A stretch of DNA of 64,000 nucleotides from Neoroseomonas oryzicola (GCF_012163135.1 NZ_JAAVUP010000001.1:1-64000); one strand, 5' to 3'; numbered from the stretch's first letter, positions 24,781 to 34,683 are shown. The notes: generated from the sequence alone by a model not told the origin. Numbers and translations are program-made.

Positions 24781-25935
24781 ATGGGATCGCTGCTGTTCTC
24801 GCCGCTGACGCTGCGCGGCCTGACCATCCCCAACCGCGCCGTGGTGCCGCCGCTCTGCCAGTATTCGGCGGTCGAGGGCATGGCGAACGACTGGCACATG
24901 GTCCAGCTCGGCCGCTTCGCGGTCGGCGGCTTCGGCCTGGTGTTCTCCGAGGTCGTCTCGGTGCTGCGGGACGGGCGCATCACCCATGGCGACCTTGGCC
25001 TCTGGTCGGATGACCACGTCGCGCCGCTGAAGCGCATCGTCGACTTCATCAAGGCCCAGGGCGCGGTGCCGGCGATCCAGCTGGGCCATGCCGGCCGCAA
25101 GGGATCGATGCAGCGGCCCTGGGAAGGCAACGGTCCGCTCGGCGCCCGGGAATTCGCCAAGGGCGAGACCACCTGGGACATCGTCTCCGCCGTCGCGAAG
25201 CCGATCGCCGAGGGCCACCTGACGCCCGCCGCCCTCGATGCCGGGGGCATGGCCCGCATCCGCGATGCCTTCGCCACCGCGGCGAAACGGGCCCATGCCG
25301 CCGGCTTCGAGGCCGTCGAGGTCCATTGCGCCCATGGCTACCTGCTGCACCAGTTCCTCTCGCCGCTGTCGAACACGCGCAACGACGGCTTCGGCGGCGA
25401 CCTGGCCGGCCGGATGCGCTTCCCGCTCGAGGTGATCCGCGCCGTGCGTGAGGCCTGGCCGGAAGACCGCCCCGTCTTCGTGCGCATCTCGGCCGTGGAC
25501 GGCATGGAGGGCGGTTGGGAGATGGCGGACAGCGTCGCCTTCGCGCGCGCGATGCGGTCGCTCGGGGTCGATGTGGTGGATTGCTCCTCCGGCGGCATCG
25601 GCGGGTCCGCCACGGGCAGCAAACGCGTCCCGCGCGGCTTCGGCTTCCAGGTGCCCTACGCGGCCGAGATCCGCCGCGATGTCGGCCTCGCGACCATGGC
25701 CGTCGGCCTCATCATCGGTCCGCACCAGGCCGAGGCGGTGCTGGCGAACGGCGAGGCCGACCTGATCGCCGTTGGTCGCGAGGCGATGAACAACCCCAAT
25801 TGGGCGCTGATGGCGCGCGGCGTGCTCGAACCCGGCACGACGGAGGATGTCTTCGCCTGCTGGCCGCCGCAGCATGGCTGGTGGATGGAGAAGCGCGCCG
25901 CGGTGCTCGAAGCGCTGGGCGCGCCGCCCGCTTGA
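24781..25935 (+). CDS. Old yellow enzyme, YqjM class
   Basis: 384 aa FMN-dependent ene-reductase. C26 and Y28 in PPLCQYSA correspond to the redox-tuning Cys and Tyr of YqjM. H103/R106/K107 in QLGHAGRKGS and the substrate-binding pair H182/H185 in VHCAHGYLLHQF are conserved. Such enzymes reduce activated C=C bonds of enones, nitro compounds and maleimides. A GGAGG site precedes the ATG. The physiological substrate is unknown; a stress or detoxification role is typical. Confidence 0.9.
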   Translation: MGSLLFSPLTLRGLTIPNRAVVPPLCQYSAVEGMANDWHMVQLGRFAVGGFGLVFSEVVSVLRDGRITHGDLGLWSDDHVAPLKRIVDFIKAQGAVPAIQLGHAGRKGSMQRPWEGNGPLGAREFAKGETTWDIVSAVAKPIAEGHLTPAALDAGGMARIRDAFATAAKRAHAAGFEAVEVHCAHGYLLHQFLSPLSNTRNDGFGGDLAGRMRFPLEVIRAVREAWPEDRPVFVRISAVDGMEGGWEMADSVAFARAMRSLGVDVVDCSSGGIGGSATGSKRVPRGFGFQVPYAAEIRRDVGLATMAVGLIIGPHQAEAVLANGEADLIAVGREAMNNPNWALMARGVLEPGTTEDVFACWPPQHGWWMEKRAAVLEALGAPPA

Positions 25936-26003
25936 TGCGCGTCAAGGCACGCCCCCGCGCCTGAAGCGATCCTTCGCGTCAAGGTCGGGGAAGGGGCGAG
26001 CAC

Positions 26004-27503
26004 ATGGCGACGGCAGCGGCGGAGGCTGGGGACGGGGCACGGCGCTGGATCGGCCTCGGACTCGCGCTCGCGGTGCTGGCCGTCGCGGTGCTTGCGCCTC
26101 CCCTGGCCGGTCTGCCGGTCGCCGGGCAGCGGGCCATCGGCATCCTGCTCTTCGCCGTGGTGCTGTGGGTGACGGAGGCGGTGGACCTGACGGTCTCGGC
26201 CTTCCTGATCGGCACCTGCATCATCCTGTTGGTCGGCACCGCGCCCGACATGCAGGACCCGACGAAGGTCATCGGCATCGCCCGCGCACGCGACATGGCG
26301 ATCGCGGGCTTCGCCAACAACGCGGTAGCCCTCGTCGCCGCGGCGCTGGTCTTCGCCGCGGCGGTGACGGCGACGGGGCTCGACCGGCGCATCGCGCTCG
26401 CGACGCTCTCGCGCGTCGGCACCAAGCCGCAGGGGACCTTCGCCGGCACGCTCGCGGTCGGCATCCTTCTGGCCTTCCTGGTGCCGTCTGCGACGGCGCG
26501 CGTGTCTGCCGTGGTGCCCATCGTGCTCGGCATCATCGCCGCCTTCGGGATGAAGCGGGATTCGCGCCTCGCGGCACTGCTGATGATCGGCTCGGCGCAG
26601 ATCTGCTCGGTGATGAACATCGGCGTGCTGACGGCCGCGGCGCAGAACGCGACCTTCCTCGGCCTGATCGGGCGGGCGATTCCGGGCGCGCATGTCACCT
26701 GGCTCGACTGGCTCATCGCCGCCGCGCCCTTCTGGCTGATCATGACGCCGGTGGTCTTCGTCGTGCTCTGGCGCTTCCACACGCCCGAGGCCGAGGTCGC
26801 CTCCGGCGGAGCGGACTCCATCGCGCGCGACCTGCAGGCGCTGGGGCCGATGAGCGGGGCGGAGAAGCGCACCTTGCTCGCCGCCATCGTGCTGCTCGGC
26901 TTCTGGGCGACCGAGACGAAGTTGCACGCCCTGGACACCGCCTCCTCGACCATCATGGTGGTCACGGTGCTGCTGCTGCCGCGCATCGGGGTGATGAGCT
27001 GGAAGCAGGCCCAGACCGCCGTGCCCTGGGGCACGTTGATCCTGTTCTCCGTCGGCATCGCGCTCGGCACCGTGCTGGTGCAGACGCGCGGGGCGGGCTG
27101 GATGGCGAACCAGATCGTCGACATCTTCGCGCTGCGCCACGCGACGCCCTTCGTGGTCGTGGCGGTGATGGCGGCCTTCCTGATCGTGGTGCATCTGGGC
27201 TTCGCCTCGGCCACCGCGCTGTCGGCCGCCTTCATCCCGATCGTGATTTCCGTGCTGCAGGAGGTCTCGCGCGCCGGCGTGCCGGTGAACGTGGTCGGCC
27301 TGACGATGGTCCTCCAGTTCGTCGTCTCCTTCGGCTTCATGCTGGTGGTGAACGCGCCGCAGAACATGGTCGCCTTCGGCACCGGCACCTTCCAGGGGCG
27401 CGACTTCATGCGGTCGGGCATCGTCCTCACCGCGATCGGCTACGCGCTGATCCTGCTGCTGACGGCGACCTGGTGGGACTGGCTGGGCTATGTGAGGGGG
27501 TAG
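26004..27503 (+). CDS. DASS/SLC13-family anion transporter
   Basis: 499 aa with about 11-12 hydrophobic spans. Early family features are GQRAIGILLFAVVLWVTEAV and IAGFANNAVALVAAALVFAA; the central SAQICSVMNIGVLTAAAQN and a later VPWGTLILFSVGIALG carry the Ser/Asn/Thr-rich loops that bind sodium and dicarboxylate in the SLC13 fold. Expected substrates are dicarboxylates, tricarboxylates or sulfate. Its stop is followed by a short hairpin and the convergent cupin gene. Confidence 0.82.
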   Translation: MATAAAEAGDGARRWIGLGLALAVLAVAVLAPPLAGLPVAGQRAIGILLFAVVLWVTEAVDLTVSAFLIGTCIILLVGTAPDMQDPTKVIGIARARDMAIAGFANNAVALVAAALVFAAAVTATGLDRRIALATLSRVGTKPQGTFAGTLAVGILLAFLVPSATARVSAVVPIVLGIIAAFGMKRDSRLAALLMIGSAQICSVMNIGVLTAAAQNATFLGLIGRAIPGAHVTWLDWLIAAAPFWLIMTPVVFVVLWRFHTPEAEVASGGADSIARDLQALGPMSGAEKRTLLAAIVLLGFWATETKLHALDTASSTIMVVTVLLLPRIGVMSWKQAQTAVPWGTLILFSVGIALGTVLVQTRGAGWMANQIVDIFALRHATPFVVVAVMAAFLIVVHLGFASATALSAAFIPIVISVLQEVSRAGVPVNVVGLTMVLQFVVSFGFMLVVNAPQNMVAFGTGTFQGRDFMRSGIVLTAIGYALILLLTATWWDWLGYVRG

Positions 27504-27522
27504 GGGCCGGCGGCGCCGGCCC
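27504..27522. terminator. Short bidirectional hairpin between convergent genes
   Basis: An 8-bp perfect stem GGGCCGGC / GCCGGCCC (27504-27511 with 27515-27522) and a three-base loop sit immediately after the DASS gene and 9 bp before the end of the cupin gene. No T-run is present on either strand. It may terminate both transcripts. Confidence 0.45.
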
Positions 27523-27530
27523 GTCCCGCA

Positions 27531-27989
27531 TCAGCCCAGGGCGACGCCGTATTCCGCGCAGATCGCCGCGATCTCGGCCGGGGCGAGCACGCCCCGCGTC
27601 AGGCGCCCGGCGCGGTCGAAATGCCGGAACATCTCGATCCCCTGCAGCCCCGGACGCAGCGCCACCAGGAAGCGGACGGGCGCGCCCGTATCGTTGCGGA
27701 AGCCATGGCGGGACCGCGCCGGCAGTTCGGCCGTCGCACCGGGCCCGATGCGCTGCTCGCCCGCATCGCCGATCAGCGTCAGCTCGCCCTCGAGGATGTA
27801 GAAGGCCTCGTCGTCCTCGGCATGGATGTGCGGGGGCACGCAGTAGCCCGGCGGCACGACATGCTCCGCGAGGAAGACGCCAAGGATGGCAGGGTCGGTC
27901 TTCACCACCATTCTGCCCCCGAAGACGTTGAGGACCTCGCCGCCCTCCGCGGCCACGGTCCTGATCGAAGCGTTCACCACGTCCAGCAT
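27531..27989 (-). CDS. Cupin-domain protein
   Basis: 152 aa single-domain cupin. Motif 1 is PPHIHAEDDEAFYILEG with His, His and Glu ligands, and motif 2 ends in RHGFRN. A clear AAGGGAG site sits about nine bases before the ATG chosen, which gives the N-terminus MLDVVNASIRT. Activity (dioxygenase, isomerase or sensing) cannot be decided. It is divergent from a LysR-type gene 118 bp away, which suggests it is that regulator's target. Confidence 0.8.
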   Translation of the reverse strand: MLDVVNASIRTVAAEGGEVLNVFGGRMVVKTDPAILGVFLAEHVVPPGYCVPPHIHAEDDEAFYILEGELTLIGDAGEQRIGPGATAELPARSRHGFRNDTGAPVRFLVALRPGLQGIEMFRHFDRAGRLTRGVLAPAEIAAICAEYGVALG

Positions 27990-28082
27990 CTCGTCTGCTC
28001 CCTTGCCTGGCGGCCTCCGTGCCGCGGGAACACCTTGTCGTGGCCGGCCCGGTCCACGGCAGACGATGCTTCTGGACGCCGT

Positions 28083-28098
28083 GTTCGCCAGGGCGAAC
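28083..28098. promoter_or_regulatory. Palindromic operator candidate between cupin and lysR
   Basis: GTTCGCCAGGGCGAAC is a perfect 7-bp inverted repeat with a two-base centre, ending 9 bp before the lysR start. LysR-type regulators typically bind partly palindromic sites in the shared promoter of a divergent pair, often T-N11-A; this site has TTC/GAA arms with T-N12-A spacing. Inference only. Confidence 0.45.
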
Positions 28099-28107
28099 AA
28101 TCGCGCC

Positions 28108-29004
28108 ATGGCAGCCTTCGCCGGCATCGAGGCCTTCGTGCGCGTGGTGGAGACGGGCAGCGTCACCGCCGCGGCCGAGCGGCTGCAGACGGCGAAATCC
28201 TCGGTCAGCGAGGCGGTGCGCGCGCTCGAGGAACGCCTCGGCGTGCGGCTGCTCGACCGCAGCACGCGGAAGGTCCAGCCGACCGAGGCCGGCCGCGCCT
28301 TCTACGCTCGGTGCCGCCGCCTCCTGGAGGAGGAGGCCGCCGCACGGCTCGAGGTGCAGGCGCTGCAGAAGGCGCCGGCCGGCCGGCTGCGCGTCGCGGT
28401 GCCGGAGGCCTTCGCCGCGCGCCACCTGGTGCCGGCGCTAGCCGGCTTCCTCGCCGCCCATCCCGCAGTCGAGATCGAATTCGCCGAGGCGCATGGCGCG
28501 GTGCGGCTGGTGGAGGATGGCTTCGACCTCGCCATCCGGGTCACCGCCGCGCCGGCGCCGGGGCTGGTGGTGCGGCGGCTCGCCACCTCGCGCATCGTCA
28601 TCGTCGCCGCGCCCGCCTACCTGGCGCAGAACGGCGTGCCGGAGCAGCCCGGCGACGTCGCGCGGCACCGTTGCGTCGGCTTCTCCCCGCTGCCGATCCG
28701 CGACACCTGGCGCATCGGGGAGGAAGCGGTGGCCATCCGGCCGGTGCTGCTGACCGACAACGGGGAGTCCCTCCGCGCCGCGGCGCTGGCCGGGATCGGG
28801 CTGGTGGCGCTACCGGACTGGGCGGTGGGCGACGCGCTCGCCGCGGGGCAGTTGCAGCGCCTGTTTCCCGTCATGGCGACGCCTCAGAGCGGCATCTTCG
28901 CCGTCTATGCCGCCAACCGGCTGATGACGCCGACGGTGCGCGCCTTCGTGGACCATGTCGCGGCCTGGCTGCGGGCGCGCGGGCTGTCGGGATCGAACGA
29001 CTAA
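28108..29004 (+). CDS. LysR-family transcriptional regulator
   Basis: 298 aa. The N-terminal winged helix-turn-helix runs about 1-65 (FVRVVETGSVTAAAERLQ, KSSVSEAVRALEERLG, LLDRSTRKVQPTEAG). The effector domain follows, with the usual DNGESLRAAALAGIGLVALP block near 215-240. It resembles the subgroup that senses small aromatic or unknown ligands. The start is after the palindromic operator candidate, which supports autoregulation. The likely target is the divergent cupin gene. The stop overlaps the convergent tamB stop by four bases. Confidence 0.9.
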   Translation: MAAFAGIEAFVRVVETGSVTAAAERLQTAKSSVSEAVRALEERLGVRLLDRSTRKVQPTEAGRAFYARCRRLLEEEAAARLEVQALQKAPAGRLRVAVPEAFAARHLVPALAGFLAAHPAVEIEFAEAHGAVRLVEDGFDLAIRVTAAPAPGLVVRRLATSRIVIVAAPAYLAQNGVPEQPGDVARHRCVGFSPLPIRDTWRIGEEAVAIRPVLLTDNGESLRAAALAGIGLVALPDWAVGDALAAGQLQRLFPVMATPQSGIFAVYAANRLMTPTVRAFVDHVAAWLRARGLSGSND

Positions 29005-32000
29005 TATTCGTACTCGAAGGACAGCCCCACGCGATCCCCGCCGGCGCTGTTGCCGCCGGTCTCGGCCTCGACGCGCACGCGCGGCAGCAGGTCGACCTGG
29101 ACGCCGACGCGCGGCGGCCCGCCCTCGGTGCCCTGCCGGATGCCGAGATAGATGCCGTCCGCGACATAGCGTCCGGTCTCGAGCGAGGCGCCCTCGGTGC
29201 GCGTGTTGTCGCGGTTGCGCTCCTCCCCGACCGACAGGCGATCGAGGGCCAGCGCCCGGCGGATGCGGTCGAGGATGCCGCCCGCGGCGGGCGTGTCGAT
29301 CCCCGCCGCGCCGGCCAGCACCTGGGCGAGCTGCGCGAGCTGGAAGGGGCTGAGCTCGCTCGCCCGCCGGTCGAACAGCAGGCGCGCGAGGATCTCGTCC
29401 TGCGGCAGTTCGGGCGTCGAGGAGAACTCGATCTTCGGGTCGTTGGCGGGGCCGGTGACGGTGACGTTCGCTGTCACTTCCCGCGCGCGGGAGGCGGCGA
29501 GGAAGTCGAGCGTCGGGATCAGCGTCCCGCTGTTGAAGGCGATGCTGCCGCGGCGGAAGTCGATGCGCCGGTCGAAGACCGAGATGCTGCCGCGGCGCAG
29601 GTTGAGCCCGCCGGTCACGGCCGGCGCCGCGGTGCTGCCGCCGATCCCGAGCGTGCCGCCGAGTTCGGCATCGATGCCGCGCCCGCGGACGAAGACGGCG
29701 CGCGGCGCCTCCATCGTGATCTCGAGCGCGATGTCGGGCGCGGCGGAGGGGGCGGCCGCTGGCGCGGGCGGGGCGAGGGGCGGCGTGTTAGGCGGCCGCC
29801 GCCCGCGCTCGCGCACGCCATCCAGGCGCTGCACGCTGGGCGGCAGGCGTTCGGGCACCGTGATGTCCACGCGCTGCACGCCGATCCGCCCGGACAGGCG
29901 CGAATCCTGCAGCAGCCGCCCGGCCAGCCGGAGGTCGGCGTCGAACACCGAGGTCACGATGTCCGAGCGCAGCGGCCGCGCGTTGCGCGCGGTCACGGTG
30001 ATCTCGGCCGGCAGGCCCGGCGCGGCGGGGGAAACGGTGCCAGTCGCGCTGATCGTCCCGTTGCCCGGGGTGCGCGCATCGAAACGTTCGATGGTGACCT
30101 GGTCGCCCTCGGCGCGGATCGTCGCGGCTATGGCGTTCAGCGTCACGCCCTGGGCGAGGTCGCGGAAGGACCCGTCGGCGAGCGTCAGCCGGCCGGTTGC
30201 GCGCGGCGCGCCGACGGTGCCCGCCGCTTCTGCCTGGAGCGTCGCGCGGCCGGTCACGCGCTGCGCCCCGGCGGCGAGCAGCGGCCCGGCGATGGCCCCA
30301 AGATCGGCGGTCGCGTCGAGCCGCGCGGCGATGGGCGAACGCGGCTCGAACCCACCGGGCAGGCGGGCGGTGCCGGTCGCGCGCAGCGCCTGCCCGGCGG
30401 AGAATTCCAGTCGCGCCTCGGCGGTGCGGGCGCCGGCGGTGCCTTCGACGACGAGGCGCGCGGACGGCAGGCCACGCAGCGACGGATCGGTCGAGGCAAG
30501 GCCGGTCCCCTCCAGCCGGAAGCGCGCCGAGGGATCGGCGACGGGGCCGGTGACGCGGGCATCGGCACTGATATTGCCCTGCACGGCGAGGTCGGGTGCG
30601 GCCAGCGCCGCGATGGCCGCGACCGGCAGCGCGGCGAGGTTGGCGCGGATATCGGCGGTCTCGGGCCCCCAGCGGCCTTCGGCGCGCAGCGTGCCGCCAC
30701 GGCTGGTGGTGAGCGCCATCGCGTCGATCGCGACGGCCCCGTCGGCGCCGATGCCGATGCGCGCGGGGGCGGCCAGGCGCAGGCTGTCGGCGCCGCGTCG
30801 CAGCAACAGGTCCGGGATCTCGATGCGCCGCGTGTCGCCCTCCTGCGCGACGCGGGCGCGGGTGGACAGGCGTGCATCCATCGCGCGCGCCTCGAGCGTC
30901 GCGTCCAGCGCGGCGAGCGTTCCGCGCGCCGTCAGCGTGCCGCCGAGCGGCGTGCCGGCGATGGTCGCGCCCGGGATCTCGAGCGTCGCATCGAAGCCTT
31001 GCACCCCCTCCCGCAGGTCGAGCGTGCTGCGCAGCGCGACGCGCCCTTCCATCGGCGTGCCCGCGAGGGCCGAGAAGGGCGCGAGGTTCTCCACATCGAG
31101 TGATGCCTCGCCCACGAAGGTCGCCGCATTCGGGTCAAGCAGCCCCTGGGCCTGCAGCCGCGCCGGGCCGAAGCCGGCGACAAGGCGTTCGAGGCGCAGC
31201 CGCTCGCCCTCCGGCACGCCATGCAGGTCGAGCGTGACCGGCAGCCCGGCATAGACCGCGCTGGCGCGCCCTTCCGCGCGCGGGGCCGACAGCGGCGTCG
31301 CGACCGAGAGCGTCACCTCCGGCGCTTCCAGCACCTGGCCCTGGCGCTCGACGCGTTCCCCGCGCGCGGTCAGCGCGAGCGAGGGATCGCCGCGCGGACC
31401 GGTGGCGCGCAGTTCGGCCTGCAACGCGCCCGCGAGGCCCGGCACGAGGGGCGCGAGGTCCGCGACCTGTGCGCGCAGCGTGGCGTCGAGCGCCTCGCCG
31501 ACCTGTCCTTCGGCCTCGACGCGCAACGCGGCGCCGGTCAGTGTCAGCGCTTCGATGCGGTCGGGCGCGACCGCGCGCAGCGTCAGGCGCGGCGTCGGCC
31601 CGAGGGCGGCGAGGAGTTGCGGCGTCTCGCTGCCGAAACCCGTGAGCGCGATATCGGCAGTGACGCGTGGCGTGCGCATCGCGCCGTCCGCATGGATCTC
31701 GGCGGTGACCGCGTCCCACCGTGCGACCGGCGGCAGAAGCGGGCCGAGGCGCGTGCTCTCCCCGATCGCCGCGCGCAGGATGATGTCGAGAGTTTCCGCA
31801 GCGAGGTCGGCGCGGCCCGAGGCCTCGACGCGCCCCGCCGGCACCTGCACGGCCAGGCGCCGCAGCGCCACCCGCCGCGCGGCGTCGATGCCGGCGTCGA
31901 GGGCGATCTCCGCCGGCATCGCGGGCGCGCGCACGTCTTGGGGCAGCAGCGGCGCGGCGGCGACGCGCAGCGTGAGGGCCGCCGCCGCCGCGCCATCCGC

Positions 32001-32795
32001 CGCGGCGCTGACCTGGCCCTCGGCGGCCAGGGTGATATCCGCCCCGAGCGACGCCTGCAGGTCGAGCCGCGCGCCGCTGGCCGGCCCGTCGAGCACCAGC
32101 CGCGCCGTCGCCGCGCGGTCCGGCAGGCCCATCATCGTCGCGAGCAGCCCGCCTGCCGGCTCCGAGGCATCCAGGCGCGCCATCAGCCGGTCCGAACCGG
32201 GGGCGAGATCGAGCGACAGCCGGACCTCGGCGGGCGTGTCGATCCGCCGCGCCTCGACGCGCGCGGAAAGCCGTCCCGCCGTCAGCGCCGCCTCGCCCTC
32301 GAGCGACAGCACGGCGGCCGTGCCGAGGATGGGGGCGCCGAGCTCGATCCGCTCCACCGCCAGCCGGTCGAGCCGCAGCGCCACCGGCAGGTCGGGCAGG
32401 GCCGGGATCAGCGGCGCGTCGGGATCGGGCGGCGGGGGCGGCGTGCCGTCGCCGGGCGGCAGGCGCAGCAGGGCGACGCGCCGGGCGGTCACCACCTCGA
32501 TGCGCGCCTCCCGCCGCACCAGCGCCATCAGGTCGAGCGCGATGCGCGCATCCTCGAGTTCCAGCCAGGGGCCCTCGGCGTCGGACATGGTCAGGCGCGC
32601 GACACCGATGCGGCCGGGCAGGGGGCCGGAAAGGCCCTCGACATGCAGGCCGGGCACATTCTCGGACGCGAGGCGCGCGATGGTCGCCCGCCCGCCTTCG
32701 CTGTTCGCCCAGAACAGCCCGCCGCCGAGGACCGCCAGCAGCAGAACCGGCAGCGCCAGCAGCAGGAAGCCGATGATGCGGAGGATCCGGCGCAT
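29001..32795 (-). CDS. tamB: Translocation and assembly module subunit TamB
   Basis: 1264 aa inner-membrane-anchored periplasmic protein. One N-terminal span (RIIGFLLLALPVLLLAVLGG) is followed by the AsmA-like start (NVPGLHVEGLSGPLPGRIGV) and a very long run of repeated beta-strand units characteristic of lipid-bridging TamB/AsmA-type tubes. The C-terminal DUF490 domain includes NGTISATGTVSPAAPG, IGGSTAAPAVTGGLNLRRGS and the LPQDEILARLLF block, ending in FEYEY. The start is one base after the tamA stop. TamB works with TamA in outer-membrane assembly and probably phospholipid transport. Confidence 0.93.
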   Translation of the reverse strand: MRRILRIIGFLLLALPVLLLAVLGGGLFWANSEGGRATIARLASENVPGLHVEGLSGPLPGRIGVARLTMSDAEGPWLELEDARIALDLMALVRREARIEVVTARRVALLRLPPGDGTPPPPPDPDAPLIPALPDLPVALRLDRLAVERIELGAPILGTAAVLSLEGEAALTAGRLSARVEARRIDTPAEVRLSLDLAPGSDRLMARLDASEPAGGLLATMMGLPDRAATARLVLDGPASGARLDLQASLGADITLAAEGQVSAAADGAAAAALTLRVAAAPLLPQDVRAPAMPAEIALDAGIDAARRVALRRLAVQVPAGRVEASGRADLAAETLDIILRAAIGESTRLGPLLPPVARWDAVTAEIHADGAMRTPRVTADIALTGFGSETPQLLAALGPTPRLTLRAVAPDRIEALTLTGAALRVEAEGQVGEALDATLRAQVADLAPLVPGLAGALQAELRATGPRGDPSLALTARGERVERQGQVLEAPEVTLSVATPLSAPRAEGRASAVYAGLPVTLDLHGVPEGERLRLERLVAGFGPARLQAQGLLDPNAATFVGEASLDVENLAPFSALAGTPMEGRVALRSTLDLREGVQGFDATLEIPGATIAGTPLGGTLTARGTLAALDATLEARAMDARLSTRARVAQEGDTRRIEIPDLLLRRGADSLRLAAPARIGIGADGAVAIDAMALTTSRGGTLRAEGRWGPETADIRANLAALPVAAIAALAAPDLAVQGNISADARVTGPVADPSARFRLEGTGLASTDPSLRGLPSARLVVEGTAGARTAEARLEFSAGQALRATGTARLPGGFEPRSPIAARLDATADLGAIAGPLLAAGAQRVTGRATLQAEAAGTVGAPRATGRLTLADGSFRDLAQGVTLNAIAATIRAEGDQVTIERFDARTPGNGTISATGTVSPAAPGLPAEITVTARNARPLRSDIVTSVFDADLRLAGRLLQDSRLSGRIGVQRVDITVPERLPPSVQRLDGVRERGRRPPNTPPLAPPAPAAAPSAAPDIALEITMEAPRAVFVRGRGIDAELGGTLGIGGSTAAPAVTGGLNLRRGSISVFDRRIDFRRGSIAFNSGTLIPTLDFLAASRAREVTANVTVTGPANDPKIEFSSTPELPQDEILARLLFDRRASELSPFQLAQLAQVLAGAAGIDTPAAGGILDRIRRALALDRLSVGEERNRDNTRTEGASLETGRYVADGIYLGIRQGTEGGPPRVGVQVDLLPRVRVEAETGGNSAGGDRVGLSFEYEY

Positions 32796-32796
32796 C

Positions 32797-34683
32797 TCAG
32801 AAGGCCTGCCCGATGCCGACATAAAGCGCATAGGCCGCATCGCCCGTCTGGGGATTGAGCGGCATACCGATATCGACGCGGATGGGGCCGATCGCCGTGT
32901 TGTAGCGAATGCCCCCGCCGACGCCGATGCGCATGGTGCCGCTGCCCGGCATCATGTCCTCGCTGACCGAGCCGCCATCGACGAAGGCGACGGCACCCCA
33001 GGGGCCCGAGATGCGCTGGCGCCATTCGGCGCTGAACTCGAGCAGGCTCGCGCCGCCGAGCGGCCGGTTCTGCGCGTCGCGCGGCCCGATCGACTGGTAG
33101 GTGTAGCCGCGCACCGAGCCGCCGCCGCCGGCATAGAAGCGCTTGTCGAGGATGATCTGGTCGAAGGAGGCGCCGACCACCGATCCCACCGCCGCGCGCA
33201 GCGCCAGCACGCTGCCGCCATCGCCCGAGACGTCGAAATAGGTGCTGCCGGTCGCCAGCAATCGCGTGAAGGTGGCGCCGTCCTGCATCGACCAGTAGGG
33301 CGTGGCGGTGATGCTCGCGCGCTGGCCGGAGGTCGGGTTGAGCAGGCTCGTCGTGCCGTCCCAGCGCACGCCGCCGACGACGCCGAGCAACGAATAGGGA
33401 TCGAGCACGCCATCGCGCCCGATCCGCCCGGTCTCGAAGGTCGGGCCGGCCTGCACGGCGAGGCGAGGGGAGAGCGAATGCTCGGCGAGCGCCGAGGCGA
33501 CCACGGCCTCGCGGTCATAGGCGTCGAGGAATTCGCGCACGGCGCCGACGCGGGCGATCAGGCGCGCGTCGTAGCCCAGGATCTCGGGCACCGTCAGCGT
33601 GGCGAAGGCGCGGTAGGTGGCGTCGGGCGCGTCGGTCTCGGTGAGGCGCGTCGCCTCGGCCTCCAGGCGCAGGCGCTCGGCGCCGCCGAACAGGTTGCGG
33701 TGTTCCCAGAAGGCGCTGATCCCGAGGCCGTAATTGGTCTCCCAGGAGATGGTGCCGCCGATCGCGCGCAGCGGCCGCTCGCTGACGTGGAAGGTGACCG
33801 GCAGGCGATTGCCGGGTGCGAGTTCCGTCGCCGGTTCCGCCCGCACGCTGTCGAAGACGCCAAGAGCGACGAGGGCGCGGCGGCCGCGTTCGAGCGTCGC
33901 GGGGGAATATTCGCGGCCTTCGATCTGCCTGGCGGCGGTGCGTTCCAGCAGGCCGGCATTGGTGCGGACCTCCCCGGTCACGCTGGGGCGGGCGAAGGTC
34001 GCGACGGGCCCGGGCGCGATCCGCCAGGCGATGTCCATGGTGCGGCGGTCGTGGTCGACCCAGATCTCGCGCCCGTCGATGCTGGGCGTGGGGTGGCCGC
34101 TGCGGCGCAGCGCCTCGGTCATCGCGCCCTCGGCGCCGGAGACCGCGGCAGTCCGAGCCGGGTCGCCCTCGGCGAGGCCCGACTCGGCGGCGGCCGCCTG
34201 CACGGCGGGGGCATCGGCGGGCGGGTCGGCCGTCACGGTGACGCGGCCGATGCGATAGAGCGGCCCTGGCGTCAGCGTCAGCACCACCGGCACGGGGTCG
34301 GTGGCCGACTGCAGCAGGGCGGGCAGGGCGGGATCGTCCGGCGACCGCCCGGCGATGGTCGCGGCGACCGATCCGCCCCAATAGCCCTCGGCCCGCAGGG
34401 CGTCCTGCAGGCGGGGCAGGTCGGCGCGGACCCGTCCGATCAGGCCGAAGGCGTCGGTCGGCGCGCGTTCGCGCAGCGTCACGGTCTGCGCCACCGCGTT
34501 GCCCAGGGCGGCGAGGGCATCCGAATCGGCCGCCGTCACCTCGGCCGTGTACGGGACGGCGGGCGGTTCCGGGGCCGATTCCTGCGCCAGGCCCGCCACC
34601 GGCAAAGCCAGGGCCAGGGCGGCGATCATGGCCCCGCGGGCGGTGGTGCTGCGCAGGGCACCGGGATAGGGTGGTGGAATCAT
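32797..34683 (-). CDS. tamA: Autotransporter assembly factor TamA (Omp85 family)
   Basis: About 628 aa. A signal peptide (MIAALALALPVAGLAQE) is followed by POTRA domains (to about residue 300) and an Omp85 barrel with FYAGGGGSVRGYTYQSIGPR, in which the VRGY motif is diagnostic, and the C-terminal aromatic signal (GIGQAF). Two starts are possible: 34683 gives an extra 18 residues with positive charges before the hydrophobic core, and 34629 gives a bare one. The longer start has its ATG overlapping that of the divergent peptidase. First gene of the tamAB operon. Confidence 0.9.
   Translation of the reverse strand: MIPPPYPGALRSTTARGAMIAALALALPVAGLAQESAPEPPAVPYTAEVTAADSDALAALGNAVAQTVTLRERAPTDAFGLIGRVRADLPRLQDALRAEGYWGGSVAATIAGRSPDDPALPALLQSATDPVPVVLTLTPGPLYRIGRVTVTADPPADAPAVQAAAAESGLAEGDPARTAAVSGAEGAMTEALRRSGHPTPSIDGREIWVDHDRRTMDIAWRIAPGPVATFARPSVTGEVRTNAGLLERTAARQIEGREYSPATLERGRRALVALGVFDSVRAEPATELAPGNRLPVTFHVSERPLRAIGGTISWETNYGLGISAFWEHRNLFGGAERLRLEAEATRLTETDAPDATYRAFATLTVPEILGYDARLIARVGAVREFLDAYDREAVVASALAEHSLSPRLAVQAGPTFETGRIGRDGVLDPYSLLGVVGGVRWDGTTSLLNPTSGQRASITATPYWSMQDGATFTRLLATGSTYFDVSGDGGSVLALRAAVGSVVGASFDQIILDKRFYAGGGGSVRGYTYQSIGPRDAQNRPLGGASLLEFSAEWRQRISGPWGAVAFVDGGSVSEDMMPGSGTMRIGVGGGIRYNTAIGPIRVDIGMPLNPQTGDAAYALYVGIGQAF

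Noticed and set aside
27621..31103. Long plus-strand open frame (over 1100 codons) across the cupin, lysR and tamB region
   Set aside because: It runs opposite tamB and the cupin gene and in a different frame from lysR. Composition is low-complexity Arg/Ala/Gly and it has no recognisable motif; the real genes are clear in the other frames.
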